Positions 57,703 through 64,000 of a stretch of DNA of 64,000 nt are shown one piece after another. Under the pieces are notes generated by a model. That model ran no database searches. It saw nothing but the letters and a program-made list of their open reading frames with translations, and had not been told where the DNA came from. The position numbers and the translations under genes were made by a program. Each line of letters starts with the position of its first letter. Within the stretch, counting starts at the first letter, position 1. The stretch is from positions 682,001-746,000 of the forward strand of contig NZ_KZ679038.1 of assembly GCF_003024195.1 (NCBI RefSeq). Reading direction: 5' to 3'. The stretch is from Streptomyces dioscori. GTDB taxonomy: Bacteria; Actinomycetota; Actinomycetes; Streptomycetales; Streptomycetaceae.

Positions 57703-58989
57703 TCAGAGGTAGGTGGCGGCGGTGACGCACAGCCCGCCGAGCGCGACGGCCCACACGTACGGCAGGGTGCGCACCATGACCTGCTGCGGGGAGACGCCCG
57801 CGTACTGGGCGGCCCACACGGTCTGGGTGCTGGTGGGGTCGGCGACGCCGAAGACCTGGTTGTACGAGGTGGCCATGCCGAGGACGACCGCGGCCGGGTA
57901 GATCCCGGTGGAGATGAGGACACCGGCGATCCCGGCGCCAAGGCCGAATACGTTCAGCGGCCCCCGGTACAGGCACAGCGGCACGAGCAGCGTGAAGACA
58001 CCCACGAACAGCACGGCGTTCTGCGGACTGACCGCCTTCACCAGCGGTTCGAGCGCTTCGACCGCGCCGGGCAGTTTCACCGCGGCCAGCAGGATGCCGA
58101 TGGCGATGAACAGGGCGATCGGCGGGGCCGCGACCTCGAATCCGCCGTACAGGGTGCGCAGCAGGCGCTTGTTCATCTCGCGGGGGCGGGTGGTGGTGAC
58201 CAGCGCGTAGAGGACGCCGGCCAGCAGCGACGGGATGATGGCGAGTTCGAAGCCCAGGGCGAGGATCAGCGGCACGGCCGGGGTGAGCAGGGCGTACCAG
58301 GGGGCGTCGCCGAGCCGCTGCCGACGGCTGGGTGAACGGGGCTTGTCCTGGACGGACTTGAGGGACCAGGTGTGTTCGACGCCCCGGCGGCGCGACTCGA
58401 CGAACACGTACAGGACGGCGGCCACCAGGGCGAACGGGAACAGCTTCACCATGAAGCCGCGGACGGTCGGGACGGGCAGTTCCAGGGCGGTGGAGAAGAA
58501 CTGCCACAGCGGCAGTTCGAAGGGGATGCCGACGGCGATGCCCATGAGGATGGTCCCGGCGGCGGTCACCTTCGGGATACCGACCGCGATCATCGCGGGG
58601 ATGCCGATGAGGCCCGCGAGCATCGCGGCGGGCGCGGACCCGGTGACGGTGCCGACGAGCGCGGAGACCGCCAGGACACCGAGGGCCACGACGACCGGGC
58701 GGTCCCCGCCGAACTCGACGATCTTGCGTACGAGGGTGGCGGCGACCCCCGTCTCCTCCAGGAGCTTGCCGAGCCACGAGCCCAGCACGATCGCGATCAT
58801 GGTGGCGGCGAGCGCGGGCGCGCCCTCCTGGAGCACGGTGTCGATGACGCTGTTCTCGCCGGTCAGCGGTGCGCCGGCGACGAAGGCGATGACGACGGCG
58901 AGGAGGACGAGCGCGAACGCCGTGGGCAGTTTGCGGGTCAGCATGGCGGCGACACCCGCGGCCATGACGAGCAGGATGACGACACCCAT
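57703..58989 (-). CDS. Ion/carboxylate transporter (GntP/CitM/DcuC-like)
   Basis: Integral membrane protein of 428 residues with about twelve helices. The start, MGVVILLVMAAGVAAMLTRKLPTAFALVLLAVVIAFVAG, and the two-fold pattern of broken helices (LVGTVTGSAPAAMLAGLIGIPAMIAVG; YRGPLNVFGLGAGIAGVLISTG) fit the ion-transporter superfamily that moves organic acids with protons or sodium. It stands in a cluster with a hydantoinase A-like gene, so its substrate could be a hydantoin, oxoproline or related acid. The stop codon of the HExxH gene is 4 bases upstream. Confidence 0.82.
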   Translation of the reverse strand: MGVVILLVMAAGVAAMLTRKLPTAFALVLLAVVIAFVAGAPLTGENSVIDTVLQEGAPALAATMIAIVLGSWLGKLLEETGVAATLVRKIVEFGGDRPVVVALGVLAVSALVGTVTGSAPAAMLAGLIGIPAMIAVGIPKVTAAGTILMGIAVGIPFELPLWQFFSTALELPVPTVRGFMVKLFPFALVAAVLYVFVESRRRGVEHTWSLKSVQDKPRSPSRRQRLGDAPWYALLTPAVPLILALGFELAIIPSLLAGVLYALVTTTRPREMNKRLLRTLYGGFEVAAPPIALFIAIGILLAAVKLPGAVEALEPLVKAVSPQNAVLFVGVFTLLVPLCLYRGPLNVFGLGAGIAGVLISTGIYPAAVVLGMATSYNQVFGVADPTSTQTVWAAQYAGVSPQQVMVRTLPYVWAVALGGLCVTAATYL

Positions 58990-58992
58990 GGC

Positions 58993-59586
58993 TCAGTTCT
59001 CTCTTCTTGGCGCGCCGACCGCGGCGGCCAGCGCGGCGGTCAGCAGGAGGGGGCTGCGGCCGAGTCCGCAGACGGTACGGGCGTAGGCGTGGGCGGCGAT
59101 CTCCTCGGCCCCCGCGACATGGGCGAGGACCCGGAGGCGGCCGAGCCGCAGCGCGGTGTGCCCGATCGCCGCCTTGAGCGCGGCACGCGTGTCCTTGTGG
59201 TGGAAGTGCTCGTGCGCGCTCTCGTGGGCGAGGGCCGCGGCGCGCACGGACCCCACGGGATACCAGGAGCGCCAGCCGAGTTCGTCGATCAGCCGCTCGG
59301 CACGGTCGACGGTGTCGACGTAGATCTCGACGGTCGCGGGACGCGAGGTGTAGCGGGCGAGCAGCAGTTCTTCGAGCCCGTCGTCGCGTTCCACGATCCG
59401 GGCGCGGCACGGCCCGGGTTCGAGGGCCGCGCCGAACGCGTCGGCGGCCTCGGCCCATTCGCGCAGGAGGGCGGGGTCGCGGCCCTCGTGGGTGGGGGTG
59501 CCGGCGAGCAGGCGTACCGCGAGATCGAGGTCGTCGGTGGCCTGGTGGGCGGCCGGGTCCGCGGTGGTCGCGAGGGCGCGGTTCAT
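58993..59586 (-). CDS. Unknown protein with HExxH motif
   Basis: Protein of 197 residues. The centre has AALAHESAHEHFHHKDTRAAL, which contains HESAH (an HExxH zinc-type motif) followed by more His. The N-terminal half has DDGLEELLLARYTSRPATVEIYVDTVDRAERLIDELGWRSWYP. No signal peptide and no named family recognised; a metal-binding or peptidase-like role is possible. The ATG overlaps the hydantoinase stop (ATGA), tying it to that operon. Confidence 0.72.
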   Translation of the reverse strand: MNRALATTADPAAHQATDDLDLAVRLLAGTPTHEGRDPALLREWAEAADAFGAALEPGPCRARIVERDDGLEELLLARYTSRPATVEIYVDTVDRAERLIDELGWRSWYPVGSVRAAALAHESAHEHFHHKDTRAALKAAIGHTALRLGRLRVLAHVAGAEEIAAHAYARTVCGLGRSPLLLTAALAAAVGAPRREN

Positions 59587-61742
59587 GACCGCACCTCCAC
59601 CACGGCGACCACGGGCTCGTCGGCGGCCCGGTCCCGCATCTCGCTGCGGGCCAGGGCGAGCAGCGGCTGCGGGTCGAGGACCCCGGAGAGGTCGGCGATC
59701 CGGGAGCCGAGCAGCAGCCGCAGCGCGGGCGCCCGTACCCCGCCGTCGCCGTACGAGGTCGCCTCGCGGACGAGGTTGCTCAGCAGTTCGGGGGCTGCCC
59801 CGACGGTGGTGGCGGCCACCTGCGCGTCGGCGGCGTGCAGCCGTACGACACCGTCGGCGTCCACGACACGCACGGGATGGCGCGGAGCCCGCAGCCGGCG
59901 GCGCACCTCGGTGCCGTAGACCGTGTGGGCGGGGGTGCCGGCGAGGACGCTGACCCGGCCGGGGTCGGTCTTGAGGCTGGCGGCCGCCGCGGCGAGGCGT
60001 TCGCCGTCGTCGGCGCTGTGCGAGCGGTCCTGGGTACGCAGTTCGGTGGCGCCGGTGGCGATGGCGCGGACGGTGCTGGTCTGCGGGTCGACGGTCACCT
60101 CGACCTCGACCCCGTCGGCGGCGGCGCCCTGGGCGACGACGGCCTGCTCGGCCTCGGCCCGTACGGCGAGGATCTGTTCCTGGGTGGCGCCGGGGATGAT
60201 CCGTTCGATCTGCTCGCGCACCAGGGCCAGGGCCACCCCGATGGGGCTGATGACCTCGTTGTGCCGGGCGATCCTGCCTTCCATGCCGGTGAGCGCCGCG
60301 AGGTGCGGGGTGACGGTGGCGGCTCCTCCCCCGCCGCCGACGAGGATCGCGGTGTCGGCGTCGAGCCGGTAGTCGCGCACGATCTTGTCGACGACCGATT
60401 TCACCTGCTCGGCGCCCGCGTCGAGGATGCGGGCGGCGGCCGTCGGCACGTCCACGCCGAGGGCGGCGGCGAGCGGGGCGATCGCGGCCTTCGCCACCTC
60501 CTGGTCGCAGCGTGCGAAGTCCCCTTCCGGGACGCGGCCGAGCGCGTTGGCGGCGCAGGTCATGGTGATGGCGTACCGGCCGCCCGCCGCGTCCAGGACG
60601 GCGTGGTCGGCCGGGTCGTCGGGCATCGGACGCACGGTGGCCAGGGTGGCGTCGCGCAGTTCTTCCGGGTCGGCGAAGCAGGCGTAGGGCAGCCCCGCGA
60701 TATGGGCGCTGCGCGGTCCGACGGCGGTGACACGGGCCTGGCCGCCGCGTCCCTGGTCACCGTGGCCGAGGTCGACGCGGACCATCGAGCCGCCGCCGAC
60801 ACCGACCGTGCGGACGTCGAGGGCGTTGAGGTACGAGCTCTTGCCGAGCATCGTGGCGTGCCGGACGGCGACCTTGCCCCGGCGCACGACGCTGATGTCG
60901 GTGGAGGTGCCGCCCGTTTCGAGGAAGACGCCCTCGCTGATCCGCTCCTGCATCAGGGCTCCGGCGACTCCGGCCGCCGGGCCCGACAGCACGGTCAGCA
61001 GGGGGCGCCGGCGCATCTCGTCGAGCGCCATGACTCCGCCGTCGCAGCGCATGACCATGAGCGGCGCGGTGATGCCCGCCTTGGTGATGGACGCGTCGAC
61101 GAGGTCGGCGGTGGCGAGCATGCGCGGCAGGATGGCCGCGTTGACGACGGCGGTCCGGGTGCGCTTGTGCAGCCCGTACAGCGAGGTGATCTCGTGCGCG
61201 GCCGTCATCGGGAGCCCGGCGGTACGGGCGGTCTCCAGTACGGACTGCTCGCCTTCGGGCCGGTCGACGGCGAACGGCTCGGTGGCGACGAGGACTTGGG
61301 CCCCCGCGGCGGTGACCTGCTCGACCGCGGTGCGTACGGCGCCGGTGTCGTCGGGGTCGGCGACATGGGCGTAGACGAGCGGAAGCCGTTTGCCGGGGGC
61401 GAGTTCGAGTCGGCCGAGGGCGGCGAGGCGGCTGGTGAGGAAGGCGCCGGGTCCGGTGCCGATACCGATCAGGCCGACGGTGGCGACGTCACCCTCCAGC
61501 AGGGCGTTGGTCGCCTGGGTGGTGCCGTGGGCCAGGAACGCGACGTCGGCGGGATCGCGGCCGATCTGCCTCAGCAGCCGGTCCAGTGCCTCGACGATGC
61601 CGTGGGCGACACCGTCCTCGTGGTGGTGGCTGGTGGGGACCTTGACCTGGCCGAGCAGGCTCAGTGTCGTGGCGTCAACGGCCACGGCGTCGGTGAAGGT
61701 TCCGCCGACGTCGATGCCGACGCGGATTCTGTGGGTGGTCAT
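59583..61742 (-). CDS. Hydantoinase/oxoprolinase subunit A-like protein
   Basis: Protein of 719 residues of the HyuA family. It begins IRVGIDVGGTFTDAVAVD (phosphate-binding actin-like fold), with AFLAHGTTQATNALLEGDVATVGLIG, VNAAILPRML, MRCDGGVMALDEMRRRPLLTVLSGPAAGVAGAL and ETGGTSTDISVVRRGK. These enzymes open 5-membered cyclic amides using ATP, usually with a HyuB partner; no HyuB gene is in the window. An AAGGAGGTG ribosome site precedes the ATG. Confidence 0.9.
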   Translation of the reverse strand: MTTHRIRVGIDVGGTFTDAVAVDATTLSLLGQVKVPTSHHHEDGVAHGIVEALDRLLRQIGRDPADVAFLAHGTTQATNALLEGDVATVGLIGIGTGPGAFLTSRLAALGRLELAPGKRLPLVYAHVADPDDTGAVRTAVEQVTAAGAQVLVATEPFAVDRPEGEQSVLETARTAGLPMTAAHEITSLYGLHKRTRTAVVNAAILPRMLATADLVDASITKAGITAPLMVMRCDGGVMALDEMRRRPLLTVLSGPAAGVAGALMQERISEGVFLETGGTSTDISVVRRGKVAVRHATMLGKSSYLNALDVRTVGVGGGSMVRVDLGHGDQGRGGQARVTAVGPRSAHIAGLPYACFADPEELRDATLATVRPMPDDPADHAVLDAAGGRYAITMTCAANALGRVPEGDFARCDQEVAKAAIAPLAAALGVDVPTAAARILDAGAEQVKSVVDKIVRDYRLDADTAILVGGGGGAATVTPHLAALTGMEGRIARHNEVISPIGVALALVREQIERIIPGATQEQILAVRAEAEQAVVAQGAAADGVEVEVTVDPQTSTVRAIATGATELRTQDRSHSADDGERLAAAAASLKTDPGRVSVLAGTPAHTVYGTEVRRRLRAPRHPVRVVDADGVVRLHAADAQVAATTVGAAPELLSNLVREATSYGDGGVRAPALRLLLGSRIADLSGVLDPQPLLALARSEMRDRAADEPVVAVVEVRS

Positions 61743-61834
61743 GTCTGGGCACCTCCTTGTGCTCTGTCAGTCATGTACGACACCGGGTCGGGCCGGACGC
61801 GGGCTGAGCAGCCGGTCCGGCCCTCCCCTCGATC

Positions 61835-63448
61835 TCAGTAGCCCCGTACGTCGGGCCAGTGGCGCTGTACGCCGGCCCGGTCGAGGCCGCGTGCGAACTC
61901 CTCGAACCGCTTGTCCTCGGCCTGCACCTGGTGGGGTTCGACGTCCTCGGCCAGGCAGTGGGCGGCGAGTGCGCCGGCGACCTCGCCGATGTTCCACTCG
62001 ACGGGGTGGAGCCGGTAGCAGCCGTTGGTGATGTGGGTGGTGCCGATGTTCTTGCCGGCGGGCAGCAGGTTGCGGACCCGCCTCGGCACGAGTGCGCCCA
62101 GCGGGATCTCGAAGGGCACCGAGCCGATGTCGATGTAGTTGTCGCCACCGGTCGAGGGATGCAGGTCGATGCGGTAGTTGCCGACTCCTACGGAGTCCCG
62201 GTACTTGGTGCCGCCGTAGGGTCCGACCAGGTCAATGGCCACGTCGTGCTCGGTGACGGTGGTGACGGCGTTGATGCGGCGCGACTCACGGACGTAGGGC
62301 GCCTTCGCGAGGCCGTCCGGGGTGCCGGTCACGTCCGGGCGCGGACGCAGGCCCGGGAATCCGGTGCCGCCGTCCTGGCGGGGCGCTTCGGTCTGCAGCC
62401 AGTACAGGACCGACAGCGACAACTGCCGCGCCCCGGCGACCGCTTCGGCTCCAACCTCCGGGCCCGCTCCGACGAGCGGCTTCAGCCAGTAGTCGTTGAG
62501 CGGCCAGTTGACGAGCGTGATGTCGGAGTCGAAGGCGCCGGGAGTGTGCAGTTTGCGCGCCAGGATGCGGCGGAAGCCCCACAGTTCCTTGTCCCCGGCG
62601 TCCGCGCTCTGGTCGGCGCTCACGGCGAGCGGGTCCAGCTCCGGATTGGGCTCGAACGTGCGCGGTACGGACTCCAGGGAACGCGGGTCCGGCGCCTGGA
62701 ATCCCAGCAGCGGTCCGGGCCAGAAGTCGGGCCGGTACTCCCGCCAGAAGTCGTGGTCGGCGGGCCGCTCGACGGTGTGGTCCTCGCCCTCGTGGTGGGA
62801 GAGCGCGAAGCACACGGTGATGCCCTGCTGGTTGAGCGGCTGAGCCTCGTCCGGGGCGTGCGGTTCGTCGTACTCGGACCGTGCCTCGGCCCCGATGACG
62901 TGCTCGACTCCCGCGAGTTCGAGGAGTTCACCGGTCTCGGTCGCGTCGATCACGTACCGGGCGGGGACGGTGACCTGTCGGCCGCTGTCCTGGCAGTGCT
63001 CAAGCGTCACCGACCGTACGACATCGTTGTCGGCCTCGGCCGCGACGGGCCGGTGGTCGGTGAGGACGGTCAACCGGCCGGCGGCCCGGTGGGGCGCCAG
63101 CATCGCCTCGATGACGGCGAGCGCGACACGCGGCTCGTGACAGAGCTTGCTCACGCGGCCGGCGCCCGGGTTGAGGTCCGTGAGGGCCAGTGCCTCGGCA
63201 CGCAGCGGATACCACTGCCGGTAGAACTGCCGGATTCCTTCGCGTAGTTGACGGTACGTGGCGGTGGTGCCGAACTGCTCGACCCACGGATGCTCGTCGG
63301 GCGGCACGGCCTGCGACGTGAGCTGTCCGCCGAGCCAGTCGGTCTCCTCGGTGAGCACGACGGTACGTCCGGCCCGGCAGGCCGCCAGCGCGGCGGCCAC
63401 GCCGCCGAGCCCGCCGCCCACGATGAGGATGTCGGCTTTCGGTATCAC
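61835..63448 (-). CDS. FAD-dependent oxidoreductase (FAD_oxidored family)
   Basis: Protein of 537 residues. The Rossmann start is ADILIVGGGLGGVAAALAACRAGRTVVLTEETDWLGGQLTSQAVPPDEHPWVEQFG, and YVIDATETGELLELAGVEHVIGAEARSEYDEPHAP and LLPAGKNIGTTHITNGCYRLHPVEWNIGE are hallmarks of the family. The GTG start at 63448 has an AAGGAGAAGC ribosome site. Substrate unknown. It is first in a minus-strand run with the hydantoinase-like gene 92 bases on, so it may oxidise a precursor of that pathway. Confidence 0.9.
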   Translation of the reverse strand: MIPKADILIVGGGLGGVAAALAACRAGRTVVLTEETDWLGGQLTSQAVPPDEHPWVEQFGTTATYRQLREGIRQFYRQWYPLRAEALALTDLNPGAGRVSKLCHEPRVALAVIEAMLAPHRAAGRLTVLTDHRPVAAEADNDVVRSVTLEHCQDSGRQVTVPARYVIDATETGELLELAGVEHVIGAEARSEYDEPHAPDEAQPLNQQGITVCFALSHHEGEDHTVERPADHDFWREYRPDFWPGPLLGFQAPDPRSLESVPRTFEPNPELDPLAVSADQSADAGDKELWGFRRILARKLHTPGAFDSDITLVNWPLNDYWLKPLVGAGPEVGAEAVAGARQLSLSVLYWLQTEAPRQDGGTGFPGLRPRPDVTGTPDGLAKAPYVRESRRINAVTTVTEHDVAIDLVGPYGGTKYRDSVGVGNYRIDLHPSTGGDNYIDIGSVPFEIPLGALVPRRVRNLLPAGKNIGTTHITNGCYRLHPVEWNIGEVAGALAAHCLAEDVEPHQVQAEDKRFEEFARGLDRAGVQRHWPDVRGY

Positions 63449-63543
63449 GCTTCTCCTTGCTGGTGGTTCAGCTGCTGATTCAGCCGTGGTTCGTCCGCTG
63501 GTGCGGTGCGGCGATGGTTCAACTCGCGCGACGGGCGCCGGTG

Positions 63544-64000
63544 TCAGGGCCGCCCCGGTGGGCTGCCGGTGGTGGCACCGGCCCGGAAGGCACAGGCGAC
63601 CAGGGGTTCCTCGGCCGCCTCCCCCGCCACGAGTGCGGCGAGCATGCGGACCGCGGCGGCACCCAACTGGTGCCGTGGGACGTCGAATCCGGTGGGCTGC
63701 GGGTCCCCGGCGAGGTCGGACGGCGGGCTGCCGAGGAGCGCGAGGGACAGGTCTCCCGGGTAGCTGAGACCCGCCTCGTCGGCGGCCCCGCGCAGGGCTC
63801 GCCACGCACCCCCGGTGTCGGTCTCCTCCGCGACGAAGGCGGTGACGCCCTCGTCGATCCAGCTCCGCAGCCGTTCGGGGGTGACCTCGCGCCGGGGATC
63901 CGCGCAGCGGAAGACGGCCTCGGAACCGCCGGGCAGTCCGGCCGCCTCCAGTCCTTCCAGGAAGCCCAGTTGACGGTCGGTGGAGGCGGGCGCGTCGTCG
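63544..64000 (-). CDS. LacI-like sugar-binding-domain regulator (C-terminal part)
   Basis: Only the last 152 codons are in the window; the start lies beyond 64000. The visible part ends AAAVRMLAALVAGEAAEEPLVA and contains LEGLEAAGLPGGSEAV, DEGVTAFVAEETDTGGAWRALRGAADEAGLSYPGDLSLALLGSPPSDLAG and PTGFDVPRHQLG, the pattern of a periplasmic-binding-like sensor domain in LacI or GntR-LacI regulators. It lies 95 bases before the FAD oxidoreductase start in the same direction and probably controls that cluster. Confidence 0.82.
   Translation of the reverse strand, partial: DDAPASTDRQLGFLEGLEAAGLPGGSEAVFRCADPRREVTPERLRSWIDEGVTAFVAEETDTGGAWRALRGAADEAGLSYPGDLSLALLGSPPSDLAGDPQPTGFDVPRHQLGAAAVRMLAALVAGEAAEEPLVACAFRAGATTGSPPGRP

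Noticed and set aside
57650..59458. Extension of the Tat-exported propeller frame to 948 codons
   Set aside because: The upstream part is antisense to the transporter and HExxH genes; a Tat signal and ribosome site mark the true start at 57649.

Overview
The window is high-GC actinobacterial DNA, almost certainly from a Streptomyces chromosome. The grounds are very high third-position GC, frequent GTG starts, ATGA/GTGA stop-start overlaps, mutAB-meaB, an FeSOD preceded by a Nur-like box, a LacI-controlled sugar ABC system with no ATPase of its own, and a Streptomyces-type intergenic repeat.

Region 1 (1-16293, all minus strand) is the most interesting part. It reads as a self-contained isonitrile lipopeptide (chalkophore-type metallophore) locus of the scoA-E type: a C-A-T-R NRPS, ACP, acyl-ACP ligase, FcoT-like thioesterase and a ScoE-type isonitrile-forming Fe(II)/2-oxoglutarate enzyme. 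Around these lie an MFS exporter, an Asp/Asn beta-hydroxylase-like enzyme, a FecB/FecC/FecE-type importer, a P1B copper ATPase, a PCuAC-like extracytoplasmic protein, a Met/His-rich one-helix membrane protein and an ECF sigma factor. Three near-identical promoter-like elements (GGAAC, 17 bases, CCGACTACTG) precede exactly the three transcription units: the metal-homeostasis/sigma operon, the biosynthesis operon and the importer. This points to one autoregulated sigma regulon for making, exporting and re-importing a metal chelator and handling the metal.

Region 2 (16627-23677) holds methylmalonyl-CoA mutase (mutA, mutB) with its chaperone meaB, small hypothetical genes, a flavodoxin-fold protein and iron superoxide dismutase with a candidate Nur operator.

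Region 3 (23832-35579) is a cobalamin block: cobN behind a B12 riboswitch, then cobG, cobH, a cobI-cobJ fusion, cobK, cbiD, cobM and cobL. It would supply the cofactor of the neighbouring mutase.

Region 4 (35750-40851) has an OmpR-type two-component system whose kinase carries a repeat-encoded insertion in its ATP lid, a GH9 cellulase-like protein and a methyltransferase.

Region 5 (40961-48437) is an arabinose-oligomer utilisation cluster: a LacI regulator with three CAACGTTG operators, a substrate-binding lipoprotein, two permeases, GH51 arabinofuranosidase and a secreted GH93/sialidase-like propeller.

Region 6 (48653-64000) is mixed: a cytochrome P450, a secreted L-amino-acid oxidase of the L-glutamate-oxidase type, an MFS/TetR pair with a large inverted-repeat operator, a lipoprotein, a GH64 beta-1,3-glucanase with a LacI-type operator, and a minus-strand cluster (regulator fragment, FAD oxidoreductase, hydantoinase A-like protein, HExxH protein, ion/carboxylate transporter, Tat-exported propeller protein) of unknown substrate.
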